A stretch of DNA of 64,000 nt from Isoetes taiwanensis (taxonomy: Eukaryota; Streptophyta; Lycopodiopsida; Isoetales; Isoetaceae): NCBI GenBank assembly GCA_021234155.1, contig JAJEKV010000073.1:964001-1028000 (forward strand), read 5' to 3'. The translations under genes and the position numbers were made by a program. Positions 33,105 to 42,450 of this stretch are shown piece after piece. The first letter of the stretch is position 1, and each line of letters opens with the position of its first letter. Under the pieces are notes generated by a model. The model was not told the origin of the DNA, searched no databases, and saw only the letters and a list, made by a program, of their open reading frames with translations.

Positions 33105-34495
33105 TTAAAATGTGCATCCCGCCGAACCAATCCGCGCACCCCCACTGGCGAATGCCCTCGACCGACAAGCTCGTCGCGTGCCTTCTTCGTTGCGGGTGTG
33201 AGGTCCCGGCCCACGCATGGGGATGTCCCCTTCAACATCCGCCCTGGCGCAATATGGCATCACGCACTGCATCCGCAACCGTGAATATGACAATGCGGTC
33301 CACGGCGGGCGCTGAAAGCCCCATGCCGCCGCTCGAGAAATGTGAATCGCCGGGAATGTCATCCGATCGAGAATGTGTGTTCGGATGTGGTGGGCGAGAC
33401 TCTCCCCCTGCTGTTCTGGCATGCCTCGAACTACCAGATTGTGGCCTCTCCGCCTGCGCTCCTGGAGTTCTGCGGCCTGCGGGTCCAAGGTGGGCGAAGG
33501 CCGGGTCCTGTGCTGGGGGGGTGGTGGTGGTGGCTGGGATGGCGTGGAGTGACTGGAGTGTGGCTGGGATGGCGTGGAGTGGCTGGAGAGCGGGGCAGCA
33601 GTGCGGGGGCGTGGCTGCCGGTGTGGAGGCTGTGGCGGGATAGCGGTCTGAGCCGCGTTCTCGGCCCTGTGAAGTCGGGAGGACAGCTCTTGCAGAGCCT
33701 GCTGCTGCTTGGCTGGCCATCTCTGCGACCGCCTTGGTGACTATGAACCTCGATAGGGAGACCCGGCTCAATGCGTGGGCCGGTTGCCCGCAACCCCTGG
33801 AGCTCCAGGCTCTGAGTAGCGAGAGCGTGCTCGAGCCCCAAAGACCGGGCGCCGAGGGCGGGCTTGCTGTTCGATCTTACTCGAAGATCGAAGGCGTAAT
33901 GCGGCCATGCGCAAGAAGCAACTGTGCTCCCCGTGCCATGGTGGTGGTCGCCTCTACCTCGGGGCAGGGGCAGCGTGACCATCGTCTCTGCATTGCGGCG
34001 CTCCCTCTCTGTGTCATGGTGTCGAGTGATGAACCACAGAGTCTAGCGGCCCGCATGTCGGCCGACCTCTGCACGGCTTTGCCTTCGAAGTGTGCAAGGC
34101 CAAGGCCATCTTCCACATCGTCGGGGTCTCCAAGCACGTGGATCACGGTTCTTTCTCGACCCGATTTGCCTTTTGAGCACATGGGATGCCGAGGACTCCA
34201 TCTCCACCGCCATGCCGGCCCGGGTGCACCGTTAGCCTCAATACGAGCTTTGTTAGCCTCCATTCCCGCTTTGGCGTGGCTCCCAATTCTCTGGAGGCAG
34301 GAGTTCCTATGTGGTCCGAGCAATTAATCCCTTCCGTAGGGCTGGCCTCATTTGAGGGGCCTTAGCCTTAGCCCGAGCCTCCTTCTTCATGGAGGATGAC
34401 TCTCCCTGTCCATGATGGCTGATTGGGACCGTTTGTGCGGCGGGCCCTCGCCTTGGGTTTCTGGGCGGCCCATCTTTCGTGGCCATGACTCCCAA
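33105..34495 (-). pseudogene. LINE-B ORF1, frameshifted
   Basis: Pieces in several minus-strand frames run from MGVMATKDGPPRNPRRG (34495) through a proline/histidine-rich linker (33.5-33.9 kb, PSHTPVTPRHPSHHHHPP) to ELQERRRRGHNLVVRGMPEQ and AHHIRTHILDRMTFP (about 33.4-33.5 kb). The latter parallels the RRM-like ORF1 of copy A. Several of the plus-strand open frames here are antisense shadows of this GC-rich ORF. Confidence 0.6.
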
Positions 34496-34496
34496 A

Positions 34497-34943
34497 GTTT
34501 GAGGGGTCTCTCGGCTGCGGAAAGGGTGCCTAGAATTGAATTTGGGGACTCAAGAACGCGGTGAGAGCACCTTTTGGGTTAGTCAAGCGGAAACCCTAAG
34601 TGGTGGGCGGGGGTGTCGGTGTGTTTCTAGCGAGCCCGGCAACACCGGGTAGGGGGTGCCCACCACCTTTGACTTTGACTTTGACCCCACGCCTTTGCTT
34701 CTCATAGGTCTTTCCAAAGCTTTGTATAACACGACACCATTTAACATGCCTTTGCTCTAATCTCCATCGCCTTGCTTCTCATAGATTAGAATAGAACTTC
34801 ACTCACAATTATTGCAGGCCAACTACAGCAGGTGTGGGGGTTTTGAGGGCTCCAAAGTCTGAGGGGTCTCTGGCTGCCTCAAGGGTGCTTAGAATCCAGT
34901 TTGGGGGCTCGGAAAGGCGGGTGGAGCGCCTTTTGGGGGTTTG
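34497..34943. repeat. 88-bp direct repeat in the LINE-B 5' region
   Basis: CAAAGTTTGAGGGGTCTCTC.. (34497-34582) and CAAAGTCTGAGGGGTCTCTG.. (34857-34942) are about 80% alike over 88 bp and 360 bp apart. A second smaller pair, GCCT/TTGCTTCTCATAG, lies between them. They sit in the 5' UTR region of the LINE, where repeated promoter units are known in some LINEs. Confidence 0.65.
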
Positions 34944-35467
34944 GGGGTTTTGGGCGTTGAGGTGGGTTTGTGGCATATTTTAGGTATATGCCAGCATATA
35001 CCTGGAATATACCAATGACTGCTCCAAACCCATCATAGCCTATAAAATGGCGGTTGCCCCTGTTCTTTGGAGAGAGGCACTCGAAACAAGGGAACCGGTG
35101 CTCCTTGCTTTCGGTCGCATGCAAAGACACCTGTTTTTATAGCCGATTCTGCCGACTCTGCTACAGATGCAATGCGGGTGGATCCAATCTTCTCATAGTG
35201 GATCAAAGTAAGTCGTTCACTTTATATTTCCATAAAATGCGAGCTCCATACCTCAGAAATAAAACCTTAGGAACTGCACAATGATGTGCTGCCGCAATTC
35301 AGACGTAATTGAAGCAGGTATCTCAACCCGGCACCTAAAAAGGACAGCAAGCTGAAGCTAGGTCGAATTGATCCAATACGAGGGAGGCAATGCAGGTGTT
35401 GCATTTTTTTTTCCCTTCAGGCCTGTCGCCATGTTATCTGTAGGTTATGTAGGAGTAGTATTGCTTC

Positions 35468-36542
35468 ATGGTGGTTGCTGAACATGCATTGCCATCCAGA
35501 ATGAATTTGCCCTGCAGGTTAAATATTGCATGTTTGCCCAGGTCACTCTTGTCGCAAGGTTGGAAGCAATCTACTATTTCCAGTTCATGTACTGTAAGGC
35601 TCAAAGCTTTGAGTAAAGGATTCTTTCTGCATCATGTTCCAGGTCAACTAACATCTTCAGTTGTTTTTCATTTGCCGTTTTGTGGATATTTGCCTCTAAA
35701 ACGAAATATAAGACCCTCTACAGCAATTTATGCTTTTCATGATGTAGTAGAGGGTTTCTTGAAGTTCTCAGTCCTTCAGCAATCAGCTCTAGAAAATCAT
35801 AAGCTTTTACCACCTGCTATCCAAAACATTTTACACAAATATTTTTCTGACGGTATGAATCATCAGCCTGACCTCAGCTCATTCTGTGGCATCAAAAGAG
35901 CTGGGATCTTTAGAGAGTCTTGCAGTTTGGCTTGAGGAAAGGCTTCTTTCTGGGAGTTCACAGCTGAAGCTTTGGGGAAGGAGTGCTGGTAGCAAGCCTT
36001 TGGCCAACCTGTGGTATGAACTCCTTGAAGGTGAAATTTCGCTAGAGGATTCCAGGCCGCCAAAGAGAATGGTGAATGTTGCAAGTGTACTCATAAAAAA
36101 TGATCTAGGTCAGACTCTGCTGGAAGCTTACAAGGAAATGGCTGATGGAAGAATACAAAATAGGAACAGACCTCTTTCTGAGAAAATGCATCCCAGTGAG
36201 AATGTTAAGGAAGCATGTCTGAGGGGAATATCTGAAGAGCTTGGCTAGATGGGCCACCCAAACAAGGTGATTATTATTCATGATTCTTATAGGAAGGAAG
36301 AAGAATAACGTGATTAGTTTTCATATCCAGGTTTATTGAGTAGGTATGTAATACATACAGTTGAGGCGCATGTAAAGAACTTGCCCCAGACAGAATTTTT
36401 CACTGAAGAAAATGAGACAATTCAGACTGCAGCTTTAGTGGGAGCACCAGGGAGTGAAGGACGAGAGCCTACTGTTCCGGATCACACTGCTGATGTGAAA
36501 ATACATTTTTGGAGGTGGATTAAGTTTCCTGACCAAATATGA
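35468..36542 (+). pseudogene. Broken host gene copy with a Nudix-like box
   Basis: The frame 35468-35870 (AFHDVVEGFLKFSVLQQSAL) shifts near 35880 into LGSLESLAVWLEERLLSG ... LWYELLEGEISLEDSRPPKR ... SEKMHPSENVKEACLRGISEELG, then hits a stop. After a GT-AG intron (about 36271-36330) it resumes as LLSRYVIHTVEAHVKNLP ... VKIHFWRWIKFPDQI and ends at 36542. The ENVKEACLRGISEELG segment resembles a Nudix box, with RG in place of the catalytic RE. Two frame breaks suggest a pseudogene. It keeps an intron, so it is not a processed copy, and it lies inside the hAT composite. I do not recognise the exact protein. Confidence 0.55.
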
Positions 36543-37541
36543 GTTGGGTTCTACTTGGCTAGATCCGGTGCAATTTTATATTATAAAATTCCTTGTACTA
36601 TTATCTTAACCCAATTGAATTATTCTTTTAAAATCAAGAAACTAGACTTGGTATGGTGCCTCCTGTTAAATCCTAAATGAAAATTATTCTAAAAACGAAT
36701 TTAAAAACTGTTTTGGTTGTAGCAGAGCCTTTTTGTTGTCAGTCAATTATGTGCTTTTCCATAACTGGGTTAAAGGAAAAGGTCAGATATACCAACTAAA
36801 CAGAACTACAGGCTATTGGAGATTTAAAGAGTTACTTAAATGGTGCCACAGTTATGCATATGGAATAGCATCTTATTCCTTTGTTAGACGAAAGATGGAG
36901 GATCTATACCAGTTTTGGAAAAGAACAACCTTAGTCAGTACCCTAAGCAACCTGAATATGGTAGTCACAACAATAAGCATACATTTATGAAGCCAATATT
37001 GTGCATCAAAGCCAGCATGTAAGCACAAGAAAAACCTAAACATGCAACCTTCAAAAGAACTTCCACACATGGGTCAAAGGCCTATAACGTCCAGCTGTTC
37101 ATACTGAAAAAATTCAGAGCAGAAAGTGAGGAACGCCATACATTGCAAAGACAACTTGTAATCTCTTTTGAAGGCAGCTCGGGCACATGTAATCTGCTCA
37201 GCTCAGGGACAAAGCAGATAAAATCCTATTGCTGTAATACATAAGACCACAATATCCTCAAAATCTTCAATTTTGAGTAGAATCGAACCTGTAAAACATT
37301 CTAGCCGTCGCTCCAACCATATGTACTCCAATCTTCCTGGCATATCCAAGTGGCAATGCACACATTGCCATCAATCCCTGTAATAATAGATCAAAGACTA
37401 AGACAAATCACTTCTTAAAGATAACCCTTACATGCATAGACACTTGTGCCACCTTAGTATCACTCTACTGTCCTGTATCATTAAAGCCCTCATGTATACA
37501 CCCGTTAGTTAACTCAAACTAACTACCTGCTCTATCATCAC
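36543..37541. other. Macrotransposon cargo, no gene recognised
   Basis: AT-rich DNA with short frames only. Nothing repeated or conserved was noticed. Confidence 0.5.
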
Positions 37542-38560
37542 CAGTGCTCGAATTTGACAGCCCGCTCTTAATTTTCTAGGGACGGGCAAAATAATTTTTC
37601 CCCTTTCGCGTGACAGGTAGTTCCTAAATTCAAGTCTTTCAAATGCAATAAAAACATTTTAGATGACAGAAACCAGTTTTTTTCCTCAAAAAACATAGAT
37701 GGATAGAAAGAAGGCTACTCAAGTGGCATTCTCTCCTTTGCTTCGCTTCATATCAGTCCTTGTAATATGAGTCAATCTATGCTTTCAAAAGGTTCATTCC
37801 ACAATGACACACACATTGTGGCATCAAGTGTTTCTAAGTTCATGCTCGATCTTATAGCACTCTTAATAGCATTTTGACGGGAGAAACCTCTCTCACAAGA
37901 GGTCATGCTTCTAAGAATGACCAATATTGCCATAATTTCATCAATGCTAGAAAACTTTCCCACCAACTGTCACATGTTCCATTTTCATCTCTACAAATAG
38001 TCCAAGCCATCACCATCCCTTTGTTCTTGACGGCCCTGAAAAGTGTCTCAACGAAATCCTCCCTCACTCAAACATCTAGCCATGTCTACTTTTGAAGCAA
38101 ACTTGGCAAGCAATTTTTCCAACCATTCTTTAGTCTTGTCATCCCTTACAACATTATCTACAGCATATGCAGATGGATTGAAGAACTTCATGGCATTAAA
38201 TATCTCTCACATCTGTAAAACCTCCTAGCAAGTGCATCCAATACAGCATGCAAGATATTTCTAAGTCAATGGTTCATTGGTTTCTAGAATGTATATTTTA
38301 AATTCGTTTAGAAAATGGGATAATAATCTATTTCAATATAAATTATAGAATTTATATATAGATATATAGCAAGAAAAAATGACGGGCATTTCTCTGTTCC
38401 TAGCCTTTCAAATGACGAGTATGTCTTGTAGTTGTCCTTCCCTATGACGGGCAATTGCCCAAGTGCTGTCCTTCATTTGCCATACAAAAAAAATTTCCAC
38501 CTATTTTGACGGGCAAAAATCTAAAAAAACATGCATGAAAGCCGTAAAATTCGAGCCCTG
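37542..38560. mobile_element. hAT transposon copy B (1.0 kb, internally deleted)
   Basis: It starts CAGTGCTCGAATTTGACAGC and ends with the inverse of CAGGGCTCGAATTTTACGGC. It is near-identical to copy A over both flanks but lacks A's middle 1.43 kb. The junction (GAATTTATA/TATAGATATATAGC) has TATA microhomology, which suggests deletion in B or its source. The transposase remnant at 37772-37966 is retained. Confidence 0.85.
37772..37966 (-). pseudogene. hAT transposase C-terminal remnant (copy B)
   Basis: Translates to the same 64 residues as 25163-25357, including TSCERGFSRQNAIKSAIRSS. That both copies share the same truncated frame shows they derive from one already defective element. Confidence 0.7.
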
Positions 38561-38568
38561 TTCTGCAA
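38561..38568. repeat. 8-bp target-site duplication, right (TTCTGCAA)
   Basis: Exact copy of 24925-24932, standing next to the outer end of hAT copy B. Confidence 0.75.
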
Positions 38569-39317
38569 AACCAAGAAAGAATGGTCAATATTCTATCTAG
38601 CTTTCCAGTTTTCATTCAGCAAAATCAAGAAAGAATGGTCGAAAATCAATAAACTTTGGCATTTGTTAGCATTTTTACAGTGGATTTCAAAATAGTGCTC
38701 CTAAATCAGGACAACCGTAACTCAAATCTGAAACCTATTTACTGTTCCGGACTGCTCAGCTTTCGTTAACAACAAAATGCACATATATTTTCATTCTTGT
38801 TCATGCATAGAAGAGCTAGGGAAGAATAAAACATGCACTTGGAATGTGGTTCATTCTCGAAAAACGCTAGAAGCTAACATGTAGACCTGCATAAACAAAT
38901 AAGAAAGCAGGCGAACATTAGAGAAAGACGGCAAATACAAAGCTTTAAAGAAAGAAACAGAAAACATGAGAGCTCCGAAGGAGTAAAACCTACCAGACAA
39001 ATGACAGAGGCAATCTTCCTGAAAACACAAACGCAAGTAGATAATAGGCTCCAGATCTGATAAAATATGCAAGAAACATCAAGATTTGCAAAAAAGAACA
39101 TCGGAGGAGCTACCGCCTTTGTCATGGTCACAAGATCACTGGTGCCATCGGCGCCATAGCTGGCGCCTGCACAACAAAGTAGCCCATAAATGCTACAAGG
39201 AACAAAAAATCAAGCAAGATTGAAGATCGGCAGCCTAGCGCCACAGCGGCATGGCTCTGCCATGGCCAGGGAGAGAGAGGAAGAAATGGTCGATCATGGC
39301 CTTGAAATGGATGTGGA
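38569..39317. other. Right flank of the macrotransposon, no gene seen
   Basis: AT-rich DNA. AAGAAAGAATGGTC occurs twice (38573 and 38628). Short open frames on both strands lack any family signature. Confidence 0.5.
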
Positions 39318-39484
39318 CACGTGGCACAACCTGATACGCTGAATGCAACATAAGTTGCATCCACGTTAAGAGAATTGCACTTTAGTGCAAATTCCCAGGG
39401 AGTCATCACCGCCTCCGCGCTGACGCGCGTCGGCAGGGATTCCTCCCGGGAATTTGCACTAAAGTGCAATTCTCTTATACGTGG
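39318..39484. mobile_element. Foldback/MITE-like element with 36-bp arms
   Basis: CCACGTTAAGAGAATTGCAC... to ATTCCC (39361-39396) pairs with its inverted copy at 39448-39484 with about one difference. The loop is 51 bp and GC-rich. Each arm also contains the palindrome TTGCACTTTAGTGCAA. The adjoining 39318-39361 carries the dispersed GCTGAATGCAACATAAGTTGCAT motif seen inverted at 24755. Confidence 0.85.
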
Positions 39485-40244
39485 AAGCAGGTTAGATTGC
39501 ATTCTATGTAGGCTAAAACCTCCAGAATAGAAGGTAAATCGATGGAATGCAAGGTAGATAATACTGAGGTAAATCGATACAATGTAAGATAATACGTAAA
39601 GTTCGCTTAGGGTAAATTCTGGCTTATCCGCCAATGAGATGCTGCCATGTATCATATCTTCTTTTCCTAAATGTTTTAGTGACATTCTAGAATTTCTTAT
39701 TTGCATTCAGATAATCTACTTGCATTCTAAATTTTTTACTTGCATTTTGACTGGCTTTTACCTTCCTAGCCTCCGCCGGCATAGCCTCCATTGCCGTGGA
39801 TCTCTTGCTTGCTTTGGTTGGCCTTTAGTATCAGAGCCCATTTTTGTGATGCTATCCAGGATTTCATGCCATAACAGAGAAATCATGTCTCTGCCAATAA
39901 TGGAAGCGTGAGGCCTAGAAATCATTTCTTTTCTTTCCCAACTAATCTGACCTCATCCAATTTCCAGAAGCGCAGGGTTGGTAATAGAGATGCATCTCGT
40001 CGCCCTTGCAAGGTTCCAAAGAACCAAAAGGGCATTTTCTTATGTCAGGGAGTTGAACCCTGGTGAAACGAAAGCTCCAGCAACAGATTCCTTGCAGAGA
40101 ATTTTCAAACATAGAAGTTTCTTTGTGCTTTACAAAAACTGCATAGGTAAAATGCTTGTCTTTGTTTTAATCTGCACAAGCTCCTTCTAGGAGCAAGAAA
40201 GCATATTTGGCGAAGGCATCTACACAAGCTCCTTAGGAGCAAGA
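39485..40244. other. Spacer, no gene recognised
   Basis: Contains repeated GCATTCTA/TTGCATTC words (39495-39760), also found near 24840-24905, so it may be part of the same dispersed repeat. CACAAGCTCCTT.AGGAGCAAGAAA occurs twice (about 40177 and 40221) next to the LINE-C tail. Confidence 0.45.
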
Positions 40245-40322
40245 AATAATAATAATAATAATAATATGAATTAATCACACCCACTTTGGACCTTGAAGGT
40301 CATGGAGCGCATACAATTGTGT

Positions 40323-41330
40323 TCACAGTTTTAGTAATAAAGAGCAGTGTGCTTCTACAGTTTTAAAATATATACCAAGTACCATTGGATCCCATTCTAA
40401 CAAAGAAGAAAAGGATAGATCTGTTATGCCGAACCTAACTCGAATCTCCTCGTATGCTGAGCAATATAAGAAAGTATGAGCTTCGTCTTCAACCATGTTC
40501 AATGCATATACCTTGCAAAATCTCTCTTCCTTTGGAGTTTTTGACCATCTGCCTGTTTCCACCTGTAACCGGTGGGAACTCGTTCTATATCTTGCTATAT
40601 ACTGCTTCAAATGTCCGAGGATTCGAGCTTTCAAGTAGTCCTGTTCCGAGTACACCAATAGAGGATTAACTTCTGAGATGTATGTGACCATACATGAGCC
40701 TTGTTCTGCCCAAAGCTTCTCCACAACTCGAGTCTGCACTAGGTCTCGAGCACCAATATCAGTGTCTGGTAATTGACGCAGGGAGACCCCCCATCTCTCC
40801 GCCCATATATAGACATCTCGATACCATCCTGATGCCGTTGACTGAGATAGAGCGATTTTAGATATTCGCCCATCTGGTTGTTTATGGATTCTGATAACAA
40901 AATTTAGAGTCTGGTACAAAGCCTCAGCTTCAAGAGGGAGCATGCCAGCTTCCGCCAACAATATAGCATATGGGATTTGGGGCTTGATTCCCAGTTCTTC
41001 ACGGAGAAATATTTTCAGTACCCCTTCCAATTGGGTCCACTGCCATAGTGTGGTGCTAGGGCCCCAAATAGGTGCACCATAGAGGATCACGATCTGCACT
41101 AATGTCTTAAACAGAATTTTTTTGAGACCCCAATCTGTGAGAGAGGCAATGCGGCATCTGGATAACATGCTGTATAGGGCTGCCTTGCCTCCTTGGATCT
41201 TTTTCCTGATACATTCTGCCCAGCTGTACTTGGCCGAGAATTCCAGCCCCAAGTATTTGTAACTGTCTACTATTTCCAGAATGTCCCCCTTGTATGTGAA
41301 AATTGGCCGATTTACAGTTCCTACAATCAT
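40323..41330 (-). pseudogene. LINE-C C-terminal ORF2 segment
   Basis: The 335-residue frame starts just after RT with YKYLGLEFSAKYSWAECIRK and VILYGAPIWGPSTTLWQWTQ, the typical region after the RT thumb. It ends in a Cys/His segment, FCKVYALNMVEDEAHTFLYC, where the second cysteine of the usual CxxC is Y. It was separated from RT by a frameshift near 41340. Confidence 0.85.
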
Positions 41331-41349
41331 GACTTTAGATTTTGCCAGA

Positions 41350-42420
41350 TTAACCTTTGTGCTTTAATTCACAGAAAGTAGCCAGGTGGTCGAGATGGGA
41401 CTGTAGGCCCTCCAGTTTGTCTGCTATCAGAACTACATCATCAGCATAAAGGAGAAGTTGCATAAGGAAATTACCCAACCTGGAACCAGAAAGACCTTTG
41501 GTGTCTAGCCACTCTTCAAGCTCGTCAATGTACAGGCAAAACAATGTCGGAGACAGCGGGCACCCCTGACGAACACCAATAGTGCTTCTGACTTCCTCAG
41601 GACGATTGGCTGATAACTTGACAATTACCTCTGAGTATAGCTGAGATATGGCGCCTCGGATTAGCTTTGGAACTCCAATCTGCTCCATCCAATCTGCTCC
41701 ATCCAATCTGCTCCGAGGAACGGTATCAAAGGCTTTTGTAAAATCTATGAATGTTAAATATAGAGCTTGCCTGGGTTTTTTTGCATTTTCGAACAAGACG
41801 CGCAGGCTAAGAGCATGGTCAAGTGTACAGTGATGCTTCCGGAAACCTGCTTGGCATTTAGCCCTCTTCCCAGCGTCATCTGCCCATGAGCTGAGTTTTT
41901 TTTCCAGCAAGCTGCCCAACAGTTTCGAGAACATACTGCCAATCAGGATGGTCCGGTAGTTCCGGACATTGTTTTTATCACCAGATTTATGGATAGGGGA
42001 AACTCTGTTCGCCTTCCAGTTATGTGGCAGCCCTTGCCTAACGGCCTGGTTCAGCAGATTAGTCACAGCATCTATAGTCTTCTCTCCACACCATTTCAAC
42101 AGTTCAATGCTAAGACCTTGCAAATCGGCTGCCTTTCCATTTTGCATGTCCTTAAGCATGGCATTCACCTCACATGCTGTAAACAAATCTTTGGTTACTT
42201 CCTGTACTGGCATACCTTCAGAGTTTTATGAATAAAGCTCCTTGACCATATCTAACAACTCCGTGGGATCTAGATCCGCTTGCTTTGGCATTGATGACAT
42301 TTGTCTCCAGAAGGTCTTGGGATGGAGACAAAACCATTCCTGCAAGTTGTCCTGCCTGTGCTCAAAGTATGTTCTTTTCTTCCTCTTGATCAGACTCTTG
42401 TACCACTTCGGTTTGTACAA
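41350..42420 (-). pseudogene. LINE-C reverse transcriptase, one stop codon
   Basis: The frame 42213-41350 contains MQNGKAADLQGLSIELLKWC, NWKANRVSPIHKSGDKNNVR, LYLTFIDFTKAFDTVPRSRL (motif A), RSTIGVRQGCPLSPTLFCLY (motif B) and LLLYADDVVLIADKLEG (motif C, YADD intact). The same frame extends upstream to 42420 past one stop near 42226. A 14-bp unit repeated nearly three times (about 41681-41714) inserts extra residues (SRLDGADWMEQIG) next to motif A. Confidence 0.9.
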
Positions 42421-42450
42421 GCACCCTGCTGGCAGTTTTGCTCTTGGGGT

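Larger units (their letters stand above)
29351..35051 (-). mobile_element. LINE copy B, near full length, (CCTT)n tail
   Basis: Minus-strand order is 5' region with direct repeats (34.95-34.50 kb), ORF1 (about 34.5-33.1), endonuclease (32.95-32.4), RT (31.65-30.35), C-terminal zinc segment (30.07-29.53), 3' hairpin (29457-29482) and a CCTT microsatellite tail (29351-29378). A 10-bp direct repeat GGTTGCCCCT at 29341-29350 and 35052-35061 is a candidate target-site duplication, giving 5.7 kb in all. Many frameshifts are present and the RT motif C that should be YADD reads YRGA, so it is dead. Strongly CpG-rich. Confidence 0.85.
24933..38560. mobile_element. Composite hAT macrotransposon (13.6 kb)
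   Basis: Two copies of one hAT element in direct orientation form the ends: copy A 24933-27379 and copy B 37542-38560. The outer left flank of A (24925-24932) and the outer right flank of B (38561-38568) are both TTCTGCAA, the 8-bp duplication expected of a hAT insertion. The inner flanks (ATCCAAAG right of A, ATCATCAC left of B) do not match each other or the outer ones. The simplest reading is that the left end of A and the right end of B were cut and inserted as one unit. Such macrotransposons are known for maize Ac/Ds. Cargo includes LINEs, repeats and a broken gene. Confidence 0.72.
40245..42450 (-). mobile_element. LINE copy C, 5'-truncated, (TTA)n tail
   Basis: A second LINE lineage in the minus orientation. 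It carries RT and C-terminal parts of ORF2 (42420-40323) and a (TTA)n microsatellite tail at 40245-40267. It shares the general ORF2 plan with copies A, B and D but differs strongly in sequence and tail. It lacks ORF1 and the endonuclease. Damage is light: one in-frame stop near 42226 and one frameshift near 41340. Confidence 0.88.

Noticed and set aside
33062-34327. Long GC-rich plus-strand ORFs
   Set aside because: They are shadows of the minus-strand LINE-B ORF1; GC-rich DNA has few stops.
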